A DNA stretch of 64,000 nucleotides from Copromyces sp. CBS 386.78 (taxonomy: Eukaryota; Ascomycota; Sordariomycetes; Sordariales; Sordariaceae), in the NCBI GenBank assembly GCA_030685235.1, contig MU839129.1:186001-250000 (forward strand), given 5' to 3'. Under the pieces are notes generated by a model. It was not told where the DNA came from. It ran no database searches and saw only the letters and a list, made by a program, of their open reading frames with translations. Each line of letters starts with the position of its first letter. Position 1 is the stretch's first letter. Made by a program: the position numbers and the translations under genes. Of the stretch, positions 24,356 through 36,044 are shown piece after piece.

Positions 24356-26045
24356 CTTGACGCTTCTTCTTTATACGAGTTTGTATAAGTGGCAGCGTAG
24401 TAGTGGGTGGTGAGCAGTTGAAGTCCCGGTATCGAACGATTTCAGGCTGCAGACATGAGACCACCACCCCAGATCTAGGTATGGATAGCCGGGAAAGACC
24501 GCGCGCTTGGTTCTCAATGCGAATTGACGAATTGTTGATTTGGGTCTGTCAATAGAGGCAAGGCTGAACCTGAAAATTTGACAGGCTCGATCCTCGGCTG
24601 ATGTGGTGTCCAGAATCGGATGTTGTCGAAATCGAGAACTCGGGCTCGGCGGGTACATAGTCTAGTCTCCGCTGGGTATTCGCCCGGCGCGGCTGCTGCC
24701 CTGCTGGGGGATGAGGGCGGGGACCCGCTTGTGGTGCCCCGGAGCCGAACTCTCTTTCACTGGTTGGATCAACTATCAACAACTACACTACCTACCTATG
24801 TAACGGGAAATGACGCTATACCCGGAACAGGCTGATAGACAACACTCCTCTGTATGTAACCACGCCGCCATGATTGCGCAGTGCCGTCTTCTGTGCGGGC
24901 AGAACGGAACAGTCGCGGGGTGTTCCGTGCATTTCTTTCAACGGCTCCAGTGGATGGGCCGGGAACCGGACCTCGAGGAGTGCAGTGGTGGCCCGGTGGG
25001 AGTGGGATGTCCACAAAGGTGCTGCAGGCACTCCGGGAGCGAACGGAGAAGCGGAACACCGAACGGTATTGGATGGTAAGTTAGTAAACACGCGGGCCCG
25101 GGACCCATGGCGGGGCAACCGGTCACCTCCGATCGGACTTGTAAGAAGGCTCGGGAGAGGCTCCAGGATGAAGCTCCATTGATGGACTACTCTGTTATCT
25201 TATCGCACAACATGAAATGCGAACAGGCGGAGAGCTGAGAATGACGACTTCACAACGACATCCATGACCTGGTCTTTATGTGTAGTGTAATGGACGGGGA
25301 ACAAAGCGGTCAACAAGTGCAGGTTCGAGACACTGGCCAAGCCGATCGAGCCGTCCACGCCGTTCTTAGTAAAATGCGGTGACTACAAAAGCCAAAGTTA
25401 GTACCTTAGCATGGCCACGAGGCCGCCCTTGAAACGGAAAGCTCAATGCCACCCTCCTTCCTTCCTTCTCACTGCCGTGTCTTCCACATGTACCTACATA
25501 CCACCGCTGATACGTACAAGAGTACAATGAAAGATAGGAGACGGAGAAGGAGGTGCTGCGTCATTGCACCTCCACGCCGCCCCACTGTTGGCCAAGAGGT
25601 ACCGTTCAGGTACCGCCCCTAGCTGAGTGCCGGGCACGCCTTCGCCCTGAGATGCCCCTGGAATGCCACTGAAAAGGCAGTGACCTGTTAAGCTTGACCA
25701 TGTGAGCGACGGCCAGTGACCCATTTGATTCACCGACTTGAGGACGGGCTAAACCCAATCGAGGATCGACCCTCGTTTTAGTCATCTGGTCAGCCCCGCC
25801 TCCGCCTGCTGGTCACCCGCTACTGTTTGTCCTGGGCTGTCCAGGGCCTTTGACCAGTGCAGACAGGCCCGGGCGGGCAGGCGCCAACTGGACGCGGCCG
25901 ATAGGCAACACTCATGCTTAACACACCTTACACTTGCTCTGGTCAAAGAGGTACATCAACCCTTCTCCCCCCTCTTCATCTTTTACCGTCTCTTACCTCT
26001 AACATCTCGCCAGCTTCCGCATTTCATCACACGCCAGTCATCAAG
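24356..26045. other. divergent intergenic, hem13 / atg8
   Basis: GC-rich; open frames on both strands show no family features. Contains TACCTACCTA at 24789-24798, several GGTACC-type patches and a CT-rich tract at 25955-26000 that probably lies near the atg8 transcription start. No gene is supported. Confidence 0.5.
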
Positions 26046-26159
26046 GTATGTTTTGCATTTCCGTTCAACGCTGATTTTGTCCATCTGGAAGCCATCTATA
26101 CTCGTTCTCCCTTTCGATATCCGCTTCTGCGACTAACACTGGCTTTCCTCTTATCGCAG
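26046..26159 (+). other. 5' UTR intron of atg8
   Basis: Donor GTATGT at 26046, branch GACTAACAC at 26131-26139, acceptor TATCGCAG ending at 26159; 114 nt. It lies 100 bases upstream of the atg8 ATG. All three signals fit the consensus. Retention would add upstream ATGs. Confidence 0.75.
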
Positions 26160-26259
26160 ACACCGTCTTATCCATCCATCGTATTCACGCTCGTAGTCGA
26201 TACCGAAGTCAAACATCTTGATCAGCACAACATTCACATCATCAAACCAAACCGCCAAA

Positions 26260-26763
26260 ATGAGATCCAAGTTCAAGGACGAGCACCCCTTCGAGAAGCG
26301 CAAGGCTGAGGCTGAGCGTATTCGCCAGAAGTACTCCGACCGTATTCCCGTAAGCATCCCCCATCTCGACGATGCCGCAGTCACCGCCCCTATCACTAAC
26401 ACATCTCGTCGCGATAGGTTATCTGCGAAAAGGTCGAAAAGAGTGATATCGCTACCATCGATAAGAAGAAGTACCTCGTACCGGCGGACCTCACCGTGGG
26501 CCAGTTCGTTTACGTCATTCGCAAGCGCATCAAGCTGTCCCCCGAGAAGGCCATCTTCATCTTCGTAGATGAGGTCCTTCCTCCAACTGCTGCTCTCATG
26601 AGCAGCATCTACGAGGAGCACAAGGACGAGGATGGGTACGTGCCAGCTTCTGTCCCCTATAATCATTTCAACCGTAACCCAGACTGACTTGAATGACTAC
26701 TACAGTTTTCTTTACATCACATACTCGGGCGAGAACACCTTCGGCGACTTCGAGACTGCGTAA
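26260..26763 (+). CDS. atg8: autophagy ubiquitin-like protein Atg8
   Basis: Three exons: 26260-26349, 26418-26635 and 26706-26763 (donors GTAAGC and GTACGT; acceptors ATAG and ACAG), 121 aa. Atg8 is conjugated to phosphatidylethanolamine on autophagosome membranes. The start [18 protein letters not shown] is the canonical N-terminal helix. The ubiquitin fold includes [31 protein letters not shown] and [13 protein letters not shown]. Atg4 should cleave after G116, removing the five-residue tail DFETA. The sequence is essentially the Sordariomycete consensus. A 5' UTR intron precedes it. Confidence 0.99.
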
Positions 26764-29700
26764 TCCATATCCTCTCTACCGTTTGGCTTTAGACGTTCTG
26801 GGCGTTTGGGATTCATACACAATTACTGGATCAATGAGCGGGTTGGTGGGCTGTGCATCATGTTGTTTCTGCTGGGTTTATATCCTTAAATTCCGTTTGC
26901 TTGAGGAGGGAGAGGGCTTTCTATGATACAAGGGGACGATGGGGCTGTGCTGTTGGGGTCCGGACTGAGTGCCACCTGCAGCCGTATGAAAGCGAAATCC
27001 CCCTTTATTGCTTCCCGGCGTACTTTGGTCTAGAGAGATCATAGTCTCCCGTTTGGTTGCCCGTTTCACAAATCAATGTTTACCTCTTCATTCTCTATTT
27101 CCCTTCTCACCACGCCGGTGACTTTCACCCCTTGTTGAGCCCCTTCACACATAAACCCTGGATGCACGCCCGCAATGGATGGATGACACGAGGACCGCAT
27201 TTCTACACGTAGATATCACGAGGAGGAAGCACGCAGCTTAGAAATGCATGATAGGTAATGCACGTGTCCTAGCTGGATATTGTTACACCACTTCCCATGA
27301 TCAATGATGTATCTGTATAATGGTTCTTTATCATGTCCATTGTGTTTTGTGCTACCCGTAATAAATGGTTTCATGTAAGTCGATGTTTAGTAAATCACGG
27401 CGGACTCCCACGCCCTTCATACCGTCGGCAGCACAGACTCGCCAACTTCGTAAATCCGTTCTGGCCAGTTCCATCACAACTTATTCGCAGGCTTTGCCTC
27501 GCCAACACAAGGAAACTGCGCAGCTTGTGTGGCTTTGCATGTGTCTCCCAAACAGGACGAACCCCAAGGACACTCAAATGTGTAGTAAGCGGATAGAAAA
27601 GCTGGCTAACTCGCGTCGGGGAATGACGAACTTCTTTCCACCATCTTCCTCTATCATTCTCCAAGTTCACGCATGGTTCACATCACCACTATAATGATTT
27701 TACGTGTCTATCACTATCGCCATCGTCATCAAACCCAATAAAATAGGGCCATGGTCTTGGAGTCACGGAACAATACAAGGTGAACACTGCACTTTAACAG
27801 ACAAAGGAATTGCGTGCAGATGAGGGAAAAAGTTGAAAGCACAATGGATGATTCACGATTATGACTGCCACAATGTTGTTAATGGGTTAGGTACTGGATG
27901 ATGTCGAGAGTACACCAAAAAAATGGTTTATGTGTCTCTTTGATGATTAGTAGGGAAGAGAAAAGAAGGATCAGGGAGATCGTGGGTGGTAGAGCTGCCG
28001 CGTTCTTGATTTTTTTCCAGGCGAAGACAGAAGACTAAATGAGAGATGATTGAGTATATTTTCCTTTAACTATAGTACATAAGCTTCTGCAACCGAATCC
28101 TCCAAGTTATTACAGTAATCTTATGGTTGCCCACGGCTCCATTCACATTGTTCGTTATTCACGTCAAGCCATCTTTCTCTCTATACGAACTGAACTTTCA
28201 TCACAGCGTCATGGAAGATAGGTGACACATAACGCACAGCGCACACAGTACTATAGAAGTGCACCTGATTTGGGAATTTCTGTGTGGTATTTCGAGGACG
28301 TCTTTCTGGGTATAGTTGCATTAGCCAGATCGTCACGGTTGTTATCTCCCAATATTGAAGGGGGTACAAGCGATGGTGTAGGTGATGATCATGGGTTTGT
28401 TCGGTTATCAATACGTACAGAGTACGAGTACTCCACTGGCAAAATAACACAATTCGAGTATGGCATGCAACATATGGAGACTCGATGTGGACTTGGTAAG
28501 GTAGGAAGAAAGTCAACCAAGTCGCCCGTCACCAGCATTATGTAGATGTAGAGTAGTGTGAAAACGTTGACAGGAAGCACCGGGAACATGGTGGTGCAAG
28601 ACAGGTGGTGATCGCTAATCTCTCCTTGAACTACCTTAGATACCATGAAGTTTTGATACGAAATGACCTCCCTCTCTCTATCCAACCCAACTCCTTTCGC
28701 TACTCTCCCATCCATCCATCTTCTTTTCTGTTCTTTAACCATTTCTTGTCTTCGCCTCTCCTCCATCCTGCTCAAGGCACGCGCGCGCAACACAGTAGAG
28801 GTAAGTACCAAAAGCGTCGATCCGAGACCGATGATAAACACGACGACGACGATGATCATATGGAGAAAAAGTGGAAGTATGTAGTAAATACGCTATGTTT
28901 TGCGTCTCTGTCGCTTCTGTTCCAGAACACCTTTTTTGCAATGTCTTCAATTCCTTCCCAACAGTCGGCCGACTCTCTGATAAGACTCCAAGATCATTAA
29001 CATTAAATAGAAAACGACGATGACCATAGGCCAGCAGAAGACCGGAGCGGGAGCGGAGGGTGGGACAAATCTACCCGACTAACACCGGAGACCGATTCCT
29101 CTATGCCGTCTAGCTCGTGAGGTAGACCAGGGATGGCCGAGCTCTCACTCCTTCCCTATTCGCGTGCGTCGTTTTCCTTCTTTTCCCTTCTCCTTCCTTT
29201 GCCTAGACCAAAATAAACAGAGACTCTTCTTTCCCGCACTATATATCAACCCTGCAAAAGGAAAACGGACAAGAGGTAGGTAGGTAGTAGGAATGCGGTG
29301 GTTTCTCAAACTTTGGAACCAAACGACCAAATAAAAAGAGGAAAAATGGAAACGCGATGTACAAAAAAAGCACGCCTTCCTATCCTTCGCCTTGCAGAAC
29401 GCCTACCAGAACGCGTCAAAAACGCCTGCCTCGAGTGCAAATATGATCATATGAACTCGAGCCAAGTATATTCCAGCACCTGCTTCAGCTGACCCTTCCC
29501 TCAAATACTATCCTCTGTGCTCCTCCGTTCCATCCATCGTCATTCCCATACCTTGCCGCCTCTTCCTGATCGATTCTTCCCACCTCTTCGTGTCTCTGTT
29601 ATCCTAACTTCCTCTTCATCTCCCGTCAACGGTTCCGCTCCCCCTATTGATACTCCCCCGTCTCCTCCCATATGCGCTTTGAACTAACGGGATTCCCATG

Positions 29701-30012
29701 TGAACCAGAAAATGGGGTATATGCAAATGGTCCGATTCCAGAATGAATGCTTTCCCCGGCCCAAATACAGAGTTTAGCCGGATGCAGTCATTTCAAATCC
29801 CATGCGTGTGTGACAGAAAGAAAAAAGATGAAAGAAATAGGACCCATGACTTCCCAGCTATGGAAGTCTAAGGAGTTGAGAGGTCTGGACGAGCTCATGT
29901 CAAAAAAGACCAAGCAAGACGCCAAGACACCAACCGTAAAGAGTTTCTGTTATTTGTTTATGATAAGAGAGCCAACCGGCGTCCGCAGCTTGAGCAACGA
30001 ACGCTTCGGGCT
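26764..30012. other. gene-poor stretch of about 3.2 kb
   Basis: Contains the atg8 3' UTR on the left and the LDB 3' UTR on the right. In between, open frames are all below about 160 codons, on both strands, without family features or convincing splice chains. A non-coding RNA cannot be excluded. GTAG repeats (GGTAGGTAGGTAG) occur at about 29276-29288. Confidence 0.5.
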
Positions 30013-32716
30013 CTATCCTTGGTTGTTCTTCATGCGTTTCTGCATCCTCGGCGTTGGAGGGTGCTTGGCCTTCACTTGGACGCCGTTCATCTGCGGCATC
30101 TGAGGTGTACCAATAGTCGCCGGTGTCGGGGCCGAGGTGGGACCATCATCTTCGAGCTTCGCCTGGGAGGCTCTCCTCTTCTTGTTGTTTTGCTGAGGCG
30201 AAGTATTTGCGCTCGGCCCACTGGAGTTGGTGCCTTGCTGACTGACTTGAAGCTGCATAGCAGGCGCTTGCATCTGGCCGGGAGCCGGGCTGCCCATATG
30301 AGGAGACCCAGGAAGCATCTGGTTTGCCATTGCTGGGCTAGCACCCATAGGGAACTGGTTATAGCCAGGCGTCCTTGGGACTCCTTGCGGCATTGCCTGG
30401 CCGTTGACATTGGGACCTTGACCCCCGATCTGGGTCATATACTGCTCAAGAGCAATATATGGAGAAATTCCGGGATGGCTGTGAGAGAAAGTGAATAAGG
30501 GGTTCATTTGGCCTATGATATCGGCCATCTGCACACCCGTTAGCATTATATTGTACCTGCAGAACAGTGCGTATTGCGACAACGTACCTCCAGGAACTGA
30601 AACACGCCTTCGGGAATCCCCATGCCCATTTTCACGCAAGAGTCCGGGAGCGCAATATCCGGCGGCGGTGTGGCTGGGCTCTTATACGGCCTCTGCTTGC
30701 CCTTTTTGCTCATCTCTGGAGACTGCTTGCTGTCGGGAGGGTTCAGGGATTTCCACTCCTTGATCCAAGTATGCGAAGGCCGAGCAGCTTCGATGATCGC
30801 GCGTCGCGAATGGTACTCCTCGTGGTATTCAACGACAAAATCGAAAAGCTCGATGTTTTGGTCGCTATCGAACTGGATCCGGAGGGTTCCATTGTGAACG
30901 ACCTATATCAAATCGGTGAGCATGCTGCCACTACGTAGGCTAGGGTTATTAAGGGCTCTCCGACTTACATGTGATCCCTGGTCAAACCAGTAAAAGACAC
31001 TCGCCTTGGCGATTTCAACGAAATGGCCGTCATGGGGCAACGACCTGTCTGTCGTCCCCTGCATGACCAGCTGCATTTTCGATACGCCACTTTCGAAATG
31101 CACGTTGAAGAATCGCGGCAAGGCTGCATAGTCAATCTCGTACGGCTTGGGATCGGCAGCTTCATCTTCGCCTCTCTTGAAAGTCTGACGGAAGACGCCT
31201 TTTTGAGAGAAGAACCGCTGGACAAAGTGGTGCCAGTACTTCAAGCCGTCTGCACCCTGGGAACCCTTCATAGAAGCAATGTCAGTAAGAATGAACCTGG
31301 CGTTGGAATTGGAGATGTTGGAGATGTTGAACGCGTAAGCTTACCGTGAATCCGTTCAAATGCTCATTGAACAAATTGAGCTTGAGCAAGCACTGGCCCT
31401 TCAGGTTCGCGCTATCCACACGCTTTTGCTGCTGCAACAGACTGGCAACATTGGCTGCTTGGACTTGGGCGTGAGCGAGTTGTTGTTGTTGCTGTTGTTG
31501 CTGTTGTTGTTGTTGCTGGGCTTGTGTTGTCTGCGGCGTCTGGGGAGAAACCTGCTGTTGGGCGTTCGGCTGCTGTGTAGGGCCCTGAGCAGGTCCCTGG
31601 TTCTGCGCTGGCCCGTTTGCCCCTGGGCCTGGCTGAACCTGTGGTTGCTGCTGATTAGGCTGCTGAGGCTGACCCGGCTGTTGTTGAGGTGGCTGTTGAG
31701 GCTGTTGGGGCTGCGGTTGTTGCTGTTGCTGCTGTGGTTGCCCCGGTCCTCCTTGTTGCGCCTGGGCCTGGGCCTGAGCTGCCTGAACTGCCGCCGACTG
31801 TTGGGCATGAGCCTGTTGCGTATGAAGAGCGGCCAGCTGAGCCTGCATATTGAGGCCCGGGCCTTGAGGGTTGATCGGGTGCTGGCCGGGGTTGTTTCCC
31901 TGCTGGGCCATCTGTTGCTGCTGCTGCTGTTGTAGTTGCTGCTGCTGCTGCTGCTGTTGCTGCATCGCCAGCTGCTGGGCTATAAGATTGGGCTGTGCAT
32001 AAAGTTAGTATCCTCGCAGCAGATCGCCTTTCGCAACGGGACTCTCGAGCTCTTACATTCATTCCCTGCCCTGCGTGCTGTTGCGCCGCTAGATGCTGTT
32101 GCATCTGGTGGGTCATTGGCATAGGGCCTCCCATTGCGCGCCTCTGCTGCATCAACTGAGCCATATGCTGAGGATTCATCTGGCCCATACCGGGGACGCC
32201 CATTGGCATGCCTCCCAGGTTGTTGTACTGAGCCTGCTGGGCCTGCATCATCCTTTGGTGTTGCGCTTGCTGCAACTGCTGGAGCCTAACTTGTTGCAAC
32301 TGTTGTTGCATGGCTTGGTTGTTGGGAACTGGAGATACGTTTTGGTTAGTTCATGATGTCCAAGCAAGCGACGAGAGAATGATGGGAAAAGGAAGGCAGA
32401 ACGTACAGCCCATCCCGTTCATCTGCTGTTGGTATGCCACCATCTGCTGGGGGTTCAAATGCTGCATGGCAGCATGGGCGTTGGGGGTGCCAGGCGGCAT
32501 TCCTCCCATGAGAGCGCCGGCGCTAATCTGGGGGCCGGGGCCGGAGACACCTAGGTGTGCCACCATCTGATGGGTCATGGCGGGGGTTGCGCCGGGCTGG
32601 CTGGGGTTGTGGGCCATGCCCGGAGCCATGTGGTGACCGGGAGGAGCTCCCGGATGTTGTTGCATTCCGCCGGGGTGCGGCGAAAAGGAGGGGCCCATTG
32701 GCATGCTCGCCATCAT
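30013..32716 (-). CDS. LIM-domain-binding transcriptional co-regulator (PtaB/Ldb1-like), Gln-rich
   Basis: Six exons: 32716-32407, 32328-32057, 31992-31345, 31265-30969, 30902-30588 and 30528-30013. All junctions keep frame, giving 785 aa. Residues 1-400 are Met/Gly/Pro- then Gln-rich with two long polyQ tracts. Residues about 375-615 form the LIM_bind domain (LKGQCLLKLNLFNEHL, LKYWHHFVQRFF, YEIDYAALPRFFNVHFESG, LFDFVVEYHEEYHSR). The tail has an NKKRRASQAK basic motif. Fungal members (PtaB in Aspergillus, Mfg1 in yeast) act with the LisH protein SomA/Flo8 in adhesion, conidiation and morphogenesis; that partner is inferred. Two adjacent ATGs start the frame; the outer is used. Exon 6 begins exactly at an ATG, after CTAAC and GCAG. 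Confidence 0.88.
31480..31517. repeat. CAG/CAA (polyQ) tract in the LDB gene
   Basis: Near-uninterrupted TTG/CTG on the plus strand encodes about 13 consecutive glutamines on the minus strand. The mix of CAA and CAG should limit length instability. Confidence 0.9.
31911..31963. repeat. second CAG/CAA (polyQ) tract in the LDB gene
   Basis: CTG/TTG repeats encode two glutamine runs split by a leucine-coding interruption, just after the third-exon start. Confidence 0.9.
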
Positions 32717-35335
32717 CTCTTTCCACTTTGCTGTCGACTATCCACAGCGTGGATATCGACGTGACTTCCTCCGCGCTATCGCATACGAAGTGTAACCAGG
32801 TTGTTGGTACGGGGGTTGCCGCGAGGGCCGGCAGAGGCGTTGGTCGGTCTGTTTCCTTGTCTGGCGCGCGCGCGTATCACAATGCCGCTTCAATCGGGTG
32901 GCGGTCGACAGGCGGTCGAGAGGCAGCTAAATATGGCGTGTGCTGGACGACTGCTGTTGTGCTGTTGCTGCACCGAGCGCGAGGAAAGGTGAGCGTGCTG
33001 GGGGTGGCCGAGGATGCGACGGCGACGACGGCGACGACAACAGGCACGGTGTCGGTTCCTTTTAGTGCGGACCTGGCGATCGAAAGGATCCAGATCACCC
33101 CGGACAGGCTTCAAGCTGGGCGGGAAGGCGGCGGGAGTGGCAGGTCTTGGGTGGTGTGTGTGCACTCACAGCCAGCGACGGGGGCCTTGTCTGGCGGCGG
33201 CGGTCGCGCGACGAGCAACGTGAGCGGAAAGTTGGGGGAGACAGTGGGCAAAGGTAGATCCAAGTCGGTCGAAAGTCAGCCAGGGAACAGTGTTAAGTAA
33301 GCACCGCACAGAGAGTGCCCCCCAAGCGATCTGACACGCAAGGAAGAAGAGACGAAGCGGGACTGGTCCGGCAGGCTGATAGGTGTAGGTAGGTGTGTAA
33401 ATATGTAGGTACCAAAGTGAGGCGACCAGAGCGGCAGTGTGAAGTGGAAGCCCGGGAAGGTAGAGGTAGGCAGGCTAGGTATTAGGTAGGTAGGTATGCC
33501 GATGCGGCAATACACCACAGAAAATAGGTGGTGGAATGATTAGGAGGATGGGAAGACTGAAGCGTCGAGAGTTGAAAAAGAGATCGGAGATAGAGAGAAA
33601 AAAGGTGAGCGACAAAGCACTGGACCTCCTGCAAGCTGAGATGAGGAATACAACGAGCAACGACGTGTCGTGGACTGTCGGAGTCGGACGTGGATTGAGG
33701 TTTGGGGATGATTGGGAAGGGTAAGGTTGTGTGGATCTCCCGTCCGTCGTCTCTGGGCTGCTGCTTGACTGGGAGTTTTTATGGGACTGGCGAGGTCTGG
33801 GAGTCTGGGACCTGGACCTGGGCAGACGGGAGTCCCGTCAAAAGAGTTGGAGTTGTTTCTGGAGCTCTTGGTTGGTTTTGACAAGTCGGGGGTCCTTGGC
33901 GACCAAGCTGGATGAGGTTAGTTGTGGACCCTGGGGGTACAAAGAAGGAGATGCCACTTACTAACTATCTGTTGGACTTCTGATGACCGACCGGTGATGA
34001 CGAGCGGAGAAGAAAGTCTTCTCGCGCTGAAAACTTGTCACTTCATTTTTCTTGTCGGGTTAAGTCTAAGTTTTGGACATTGGTTGGGCATGGAGCTTAG
34101 TATTATATGAGATTCGAACGTTGGATGTCTTTTGTGTGGGGTCAGCACTCAGCTGCACCGCACTGGATGCTGCAGAGTGCAGATAGTCACGGGAAATGGG
34201 CTTCTACCTATATGATGACTTTCCGCGCACAAGCAGCGCTATGTCGTAAGAATCCCTAAACCGCACAATGCTCAAACAAATGCTGTACATCCTCCTCATG
34301 TGATAATCGCCAGACAACCTCAGGAACAGCTCGACTCTTTCCATGGCATGCTACTCTCTGTCATTCAATCAACACCTCATCTTCACCACATATCAAGGTG
34401 TCCAACTTGGGTCTTCCAACCAACAGCAGAGAGTTGCCGTGCTCCGTGCACTGAGCCATCCTCATATCCTCATGCATCCACGGAAATCACCACCCGAATT
34501 ACCGGTTTCGGCCTCAGGCGCAGAGAGATTTTTCATGACACTTGGTAATTATGAGCAACTGACGACGGAGAAGAAGTCGTTTTGGACCAGGCAGATTCTC
34601 GACAAAAAAAGTGTCAACCGAATGCTGAACCTCGAGCAAGCTTTCAGACTGAAGCCAAGAACCCTAACCCTACCAAGTCTGAGAAGCCGGAAACTGAAAA
34701 AGGGGGTGTCGGCTATTGGTCCAGGCACGATACCACACCGTCAAACATCAGGGTCACACAAAGAAGGGGTCTTTTTGAGGCCGACTAACATAGCTCAGCA
34801 TAGGTAGCGGGCTTTGATGACATAGAAAGAACTTAAATTACAATAAGAGCCTGCAAAGTAGAGTGACCTGGCTGACTGAAAGACTCACCAACGGGCAACT
34901 CGAACATTGCTCGAGAGGCCGACAGGTGGAACCCAGCATCACGTGTGTCTCCACGTGTCTGTGTTCTGCGCGCTTCCATTCTGTCTCCCGCCTGGAACTC
35001 ACCGACCCCACCTAAATTTTCGTTATCGTTATCGGTTCCCGCGCAGGAGTATTTGAACTCTCCATTTGTCGCAACCTTTAATTTTTCTTCCCTTCCCCAG
35101 AAACCAACAATTGCAAGCGCCGCGAGTCATTCGAGCTCACGCATTCCGTCCTTCGATTGTTGCGCCTGGTGCGCAATGATTTGATGTCTGCAGAGCTGGC
35201 AGGAACCGCTTCATTGCGTGTTCGTATGCTTGCCCGCAGCATCTTGCTTCTTCTTGAGGCAAGGCTGTGCGACATGTTGTCAACTTCCACACGCGATCAC
35301 AGCGTCGCATTCACGGTAGGTCAACGACAACTACC
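32717..35335. other. long upstream region of the LDB gene, no protein gene recognised
   Basis: About 2.6 kb. GTAG/GGTAGG-rich patches at 33376-33500 and a two-copy telomere motif at 34662-34672 are the only clear features. Developmental regulators in fungi often have long leaders, so part may be 5' UTR. The largest frames (32557-33300 and 34343-34807, plus strand) were rejected. Confidence 0.5.
34662..34672. repeat. interstitial telomere-type motif (CCCTAA)2-like
   Basis: CCCTAACCCTA matches nearly two units of the Neurospora telomere repeat TTAGGG in reverse. It is too short to be a telomere remnant by itself. Confidence 0.7.
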
Positions 35336-35410
35336 ATGGCAATCAACGAGGTAAGCGCACTTCTCCCTTCTCTTCCATTCACACCATCACATTTCCCACA
35401 TTTCCCGGCA

Positions 35411-35551
35411 TCCGCCTTCAGATGATGACAACTTCTGAAATGTCTTCTTTTCCCAACTGAATCGACCATGAACGAAGACTACTTTGTTTCGGGCTTCCTC
35501 CTACGGGAGTCGGCCTGTTGCTTGCCAGTAATTTTTTCTGACTGAAGCGGA
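35411..35551 (+). ncRNA. candidate box C/D snoRNA upstream of U14
   Basis: Box C ATGATGA at 35422-35428 and box D CTGA at 35542-35545 (a second CTGA overlaps at 35538). They are flanked by a terminal stem TCCGC (35411-35415) / GCGGA (35547-35551). An internal hairpin around 35491-35515 pairs CTCC with GGAG across a TACG loop closed by C-G, an exceptionally stable RNA tetraloop, with an outer GGC/GCC. It lies in the intron before the U14 intron. In budding yeast snR190 sits directly upstream of U14, so this could be its counterpart. I could not match a guide to rRNA. Confidence 0.5.
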
Positions 35552-35835
35552 TTGCACTTCTTCATTGTTCCAATCCTCCCCCACGCGCGTATTCACAGCA
35601 GTTTTCGCAAATATGCTTGCTGACTCGATACCGCAGACAGATACAGAATCTTCTCGAGCCTGGCTCTCTGCATACATAAAAAAGGTGCCTTCGTGCCCTC
35701 CCGTTGCTTCTGCTTTCTCTTCCTGAGACAGACAACACTTGTGACGACTAACCACGACAGTTGGATCACAACGCAGCTTCACATCAAAAGGTTAGTTCAC
35801 ACTTTGTGCATCTTGCACCCATACAGCACACCCCC

Positions 35836-35947
35836 GATCCTTATGATGAAGATTTCCTACATTCGCAGTTTCCACTCGAGACCCCACCTACGAGCCTTTC
35901 TCGGGGTCAGATGAGGGCGAAGTCTTCCTTGGATGTCTGATTGGATC
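35836..35947 (+). ncRNA. U14: U14 small nucleolar RNA (box C/D; snR128 homologue)
   Basis: Box C ATGATGA at 35843-35849 and box D CTGA at 35937-35940, enclosed by terminal stem GATCC (35836-35840) / GGATC (35943-35947). Both universal U14 elements are present and correctly placed: ACATTCGCAGTTTCCAC after box C (domain B) and CTTCCTTGGATGT directly before box D (domain A). Domain A is complementary to the 18S rRNA segment ACATCCAAGGAAG. U14 is needed for pre-18S cleavage and guides 2'-O-methylation in this 18S region. It lies in a 224-nt intron with GTTAGT, GCTAAC and ACAG signals, so it is probably released by splicing and debranching. Confidence 0.93.
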
Positions 35948-36044
35948 ATCAAACACTTGTTGTTTTGAGCAGTCTTTTGTCTTGCGAGCATAAGCTAACA
36001 GATCCAAACAACAGGACATTTACCATGAATCGAAGCATCATTAG

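Larger units (their letters stand above)
35336..36044 (+). other. spliced snoRNA host transcript with a 24-codon open frame
   Basis: Exons end at 35350 and cover 35761-35790 and 36015 onward. Intron 1 (35351-35760) has GTAAGC, GACTAAC and GACAG. Intron 2 (35791-36014) has GTTAGT, GCTAAC and ACAG. ATG 35336 in context CTACCATGGC (a good Neurospora Kozak match) opens a frame of 5 + 10 + 9 codons that crosses both junctions in phase 0 and stops at TAG 36042-36044. The introns carry U14 and a second candidate C/D RNA. Translation is not proven; the transcript may be a non-coding host. The 5' end and any exons after 36044 are not resolved. Confidence 0.5.

Noticed and set aside
32557..33300. 247-codon plus-strand frame over the LDB promoter and first exon
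   Set aside because: Partly antisense to the first LDB exon, composition looks like shadow sequence, and there is no family resemblance.
34343..34807. 154-codon plus-strand frame
   Set aside because: No recognised features, ordinary composition for intergenic DNA, and no splice context or leader.
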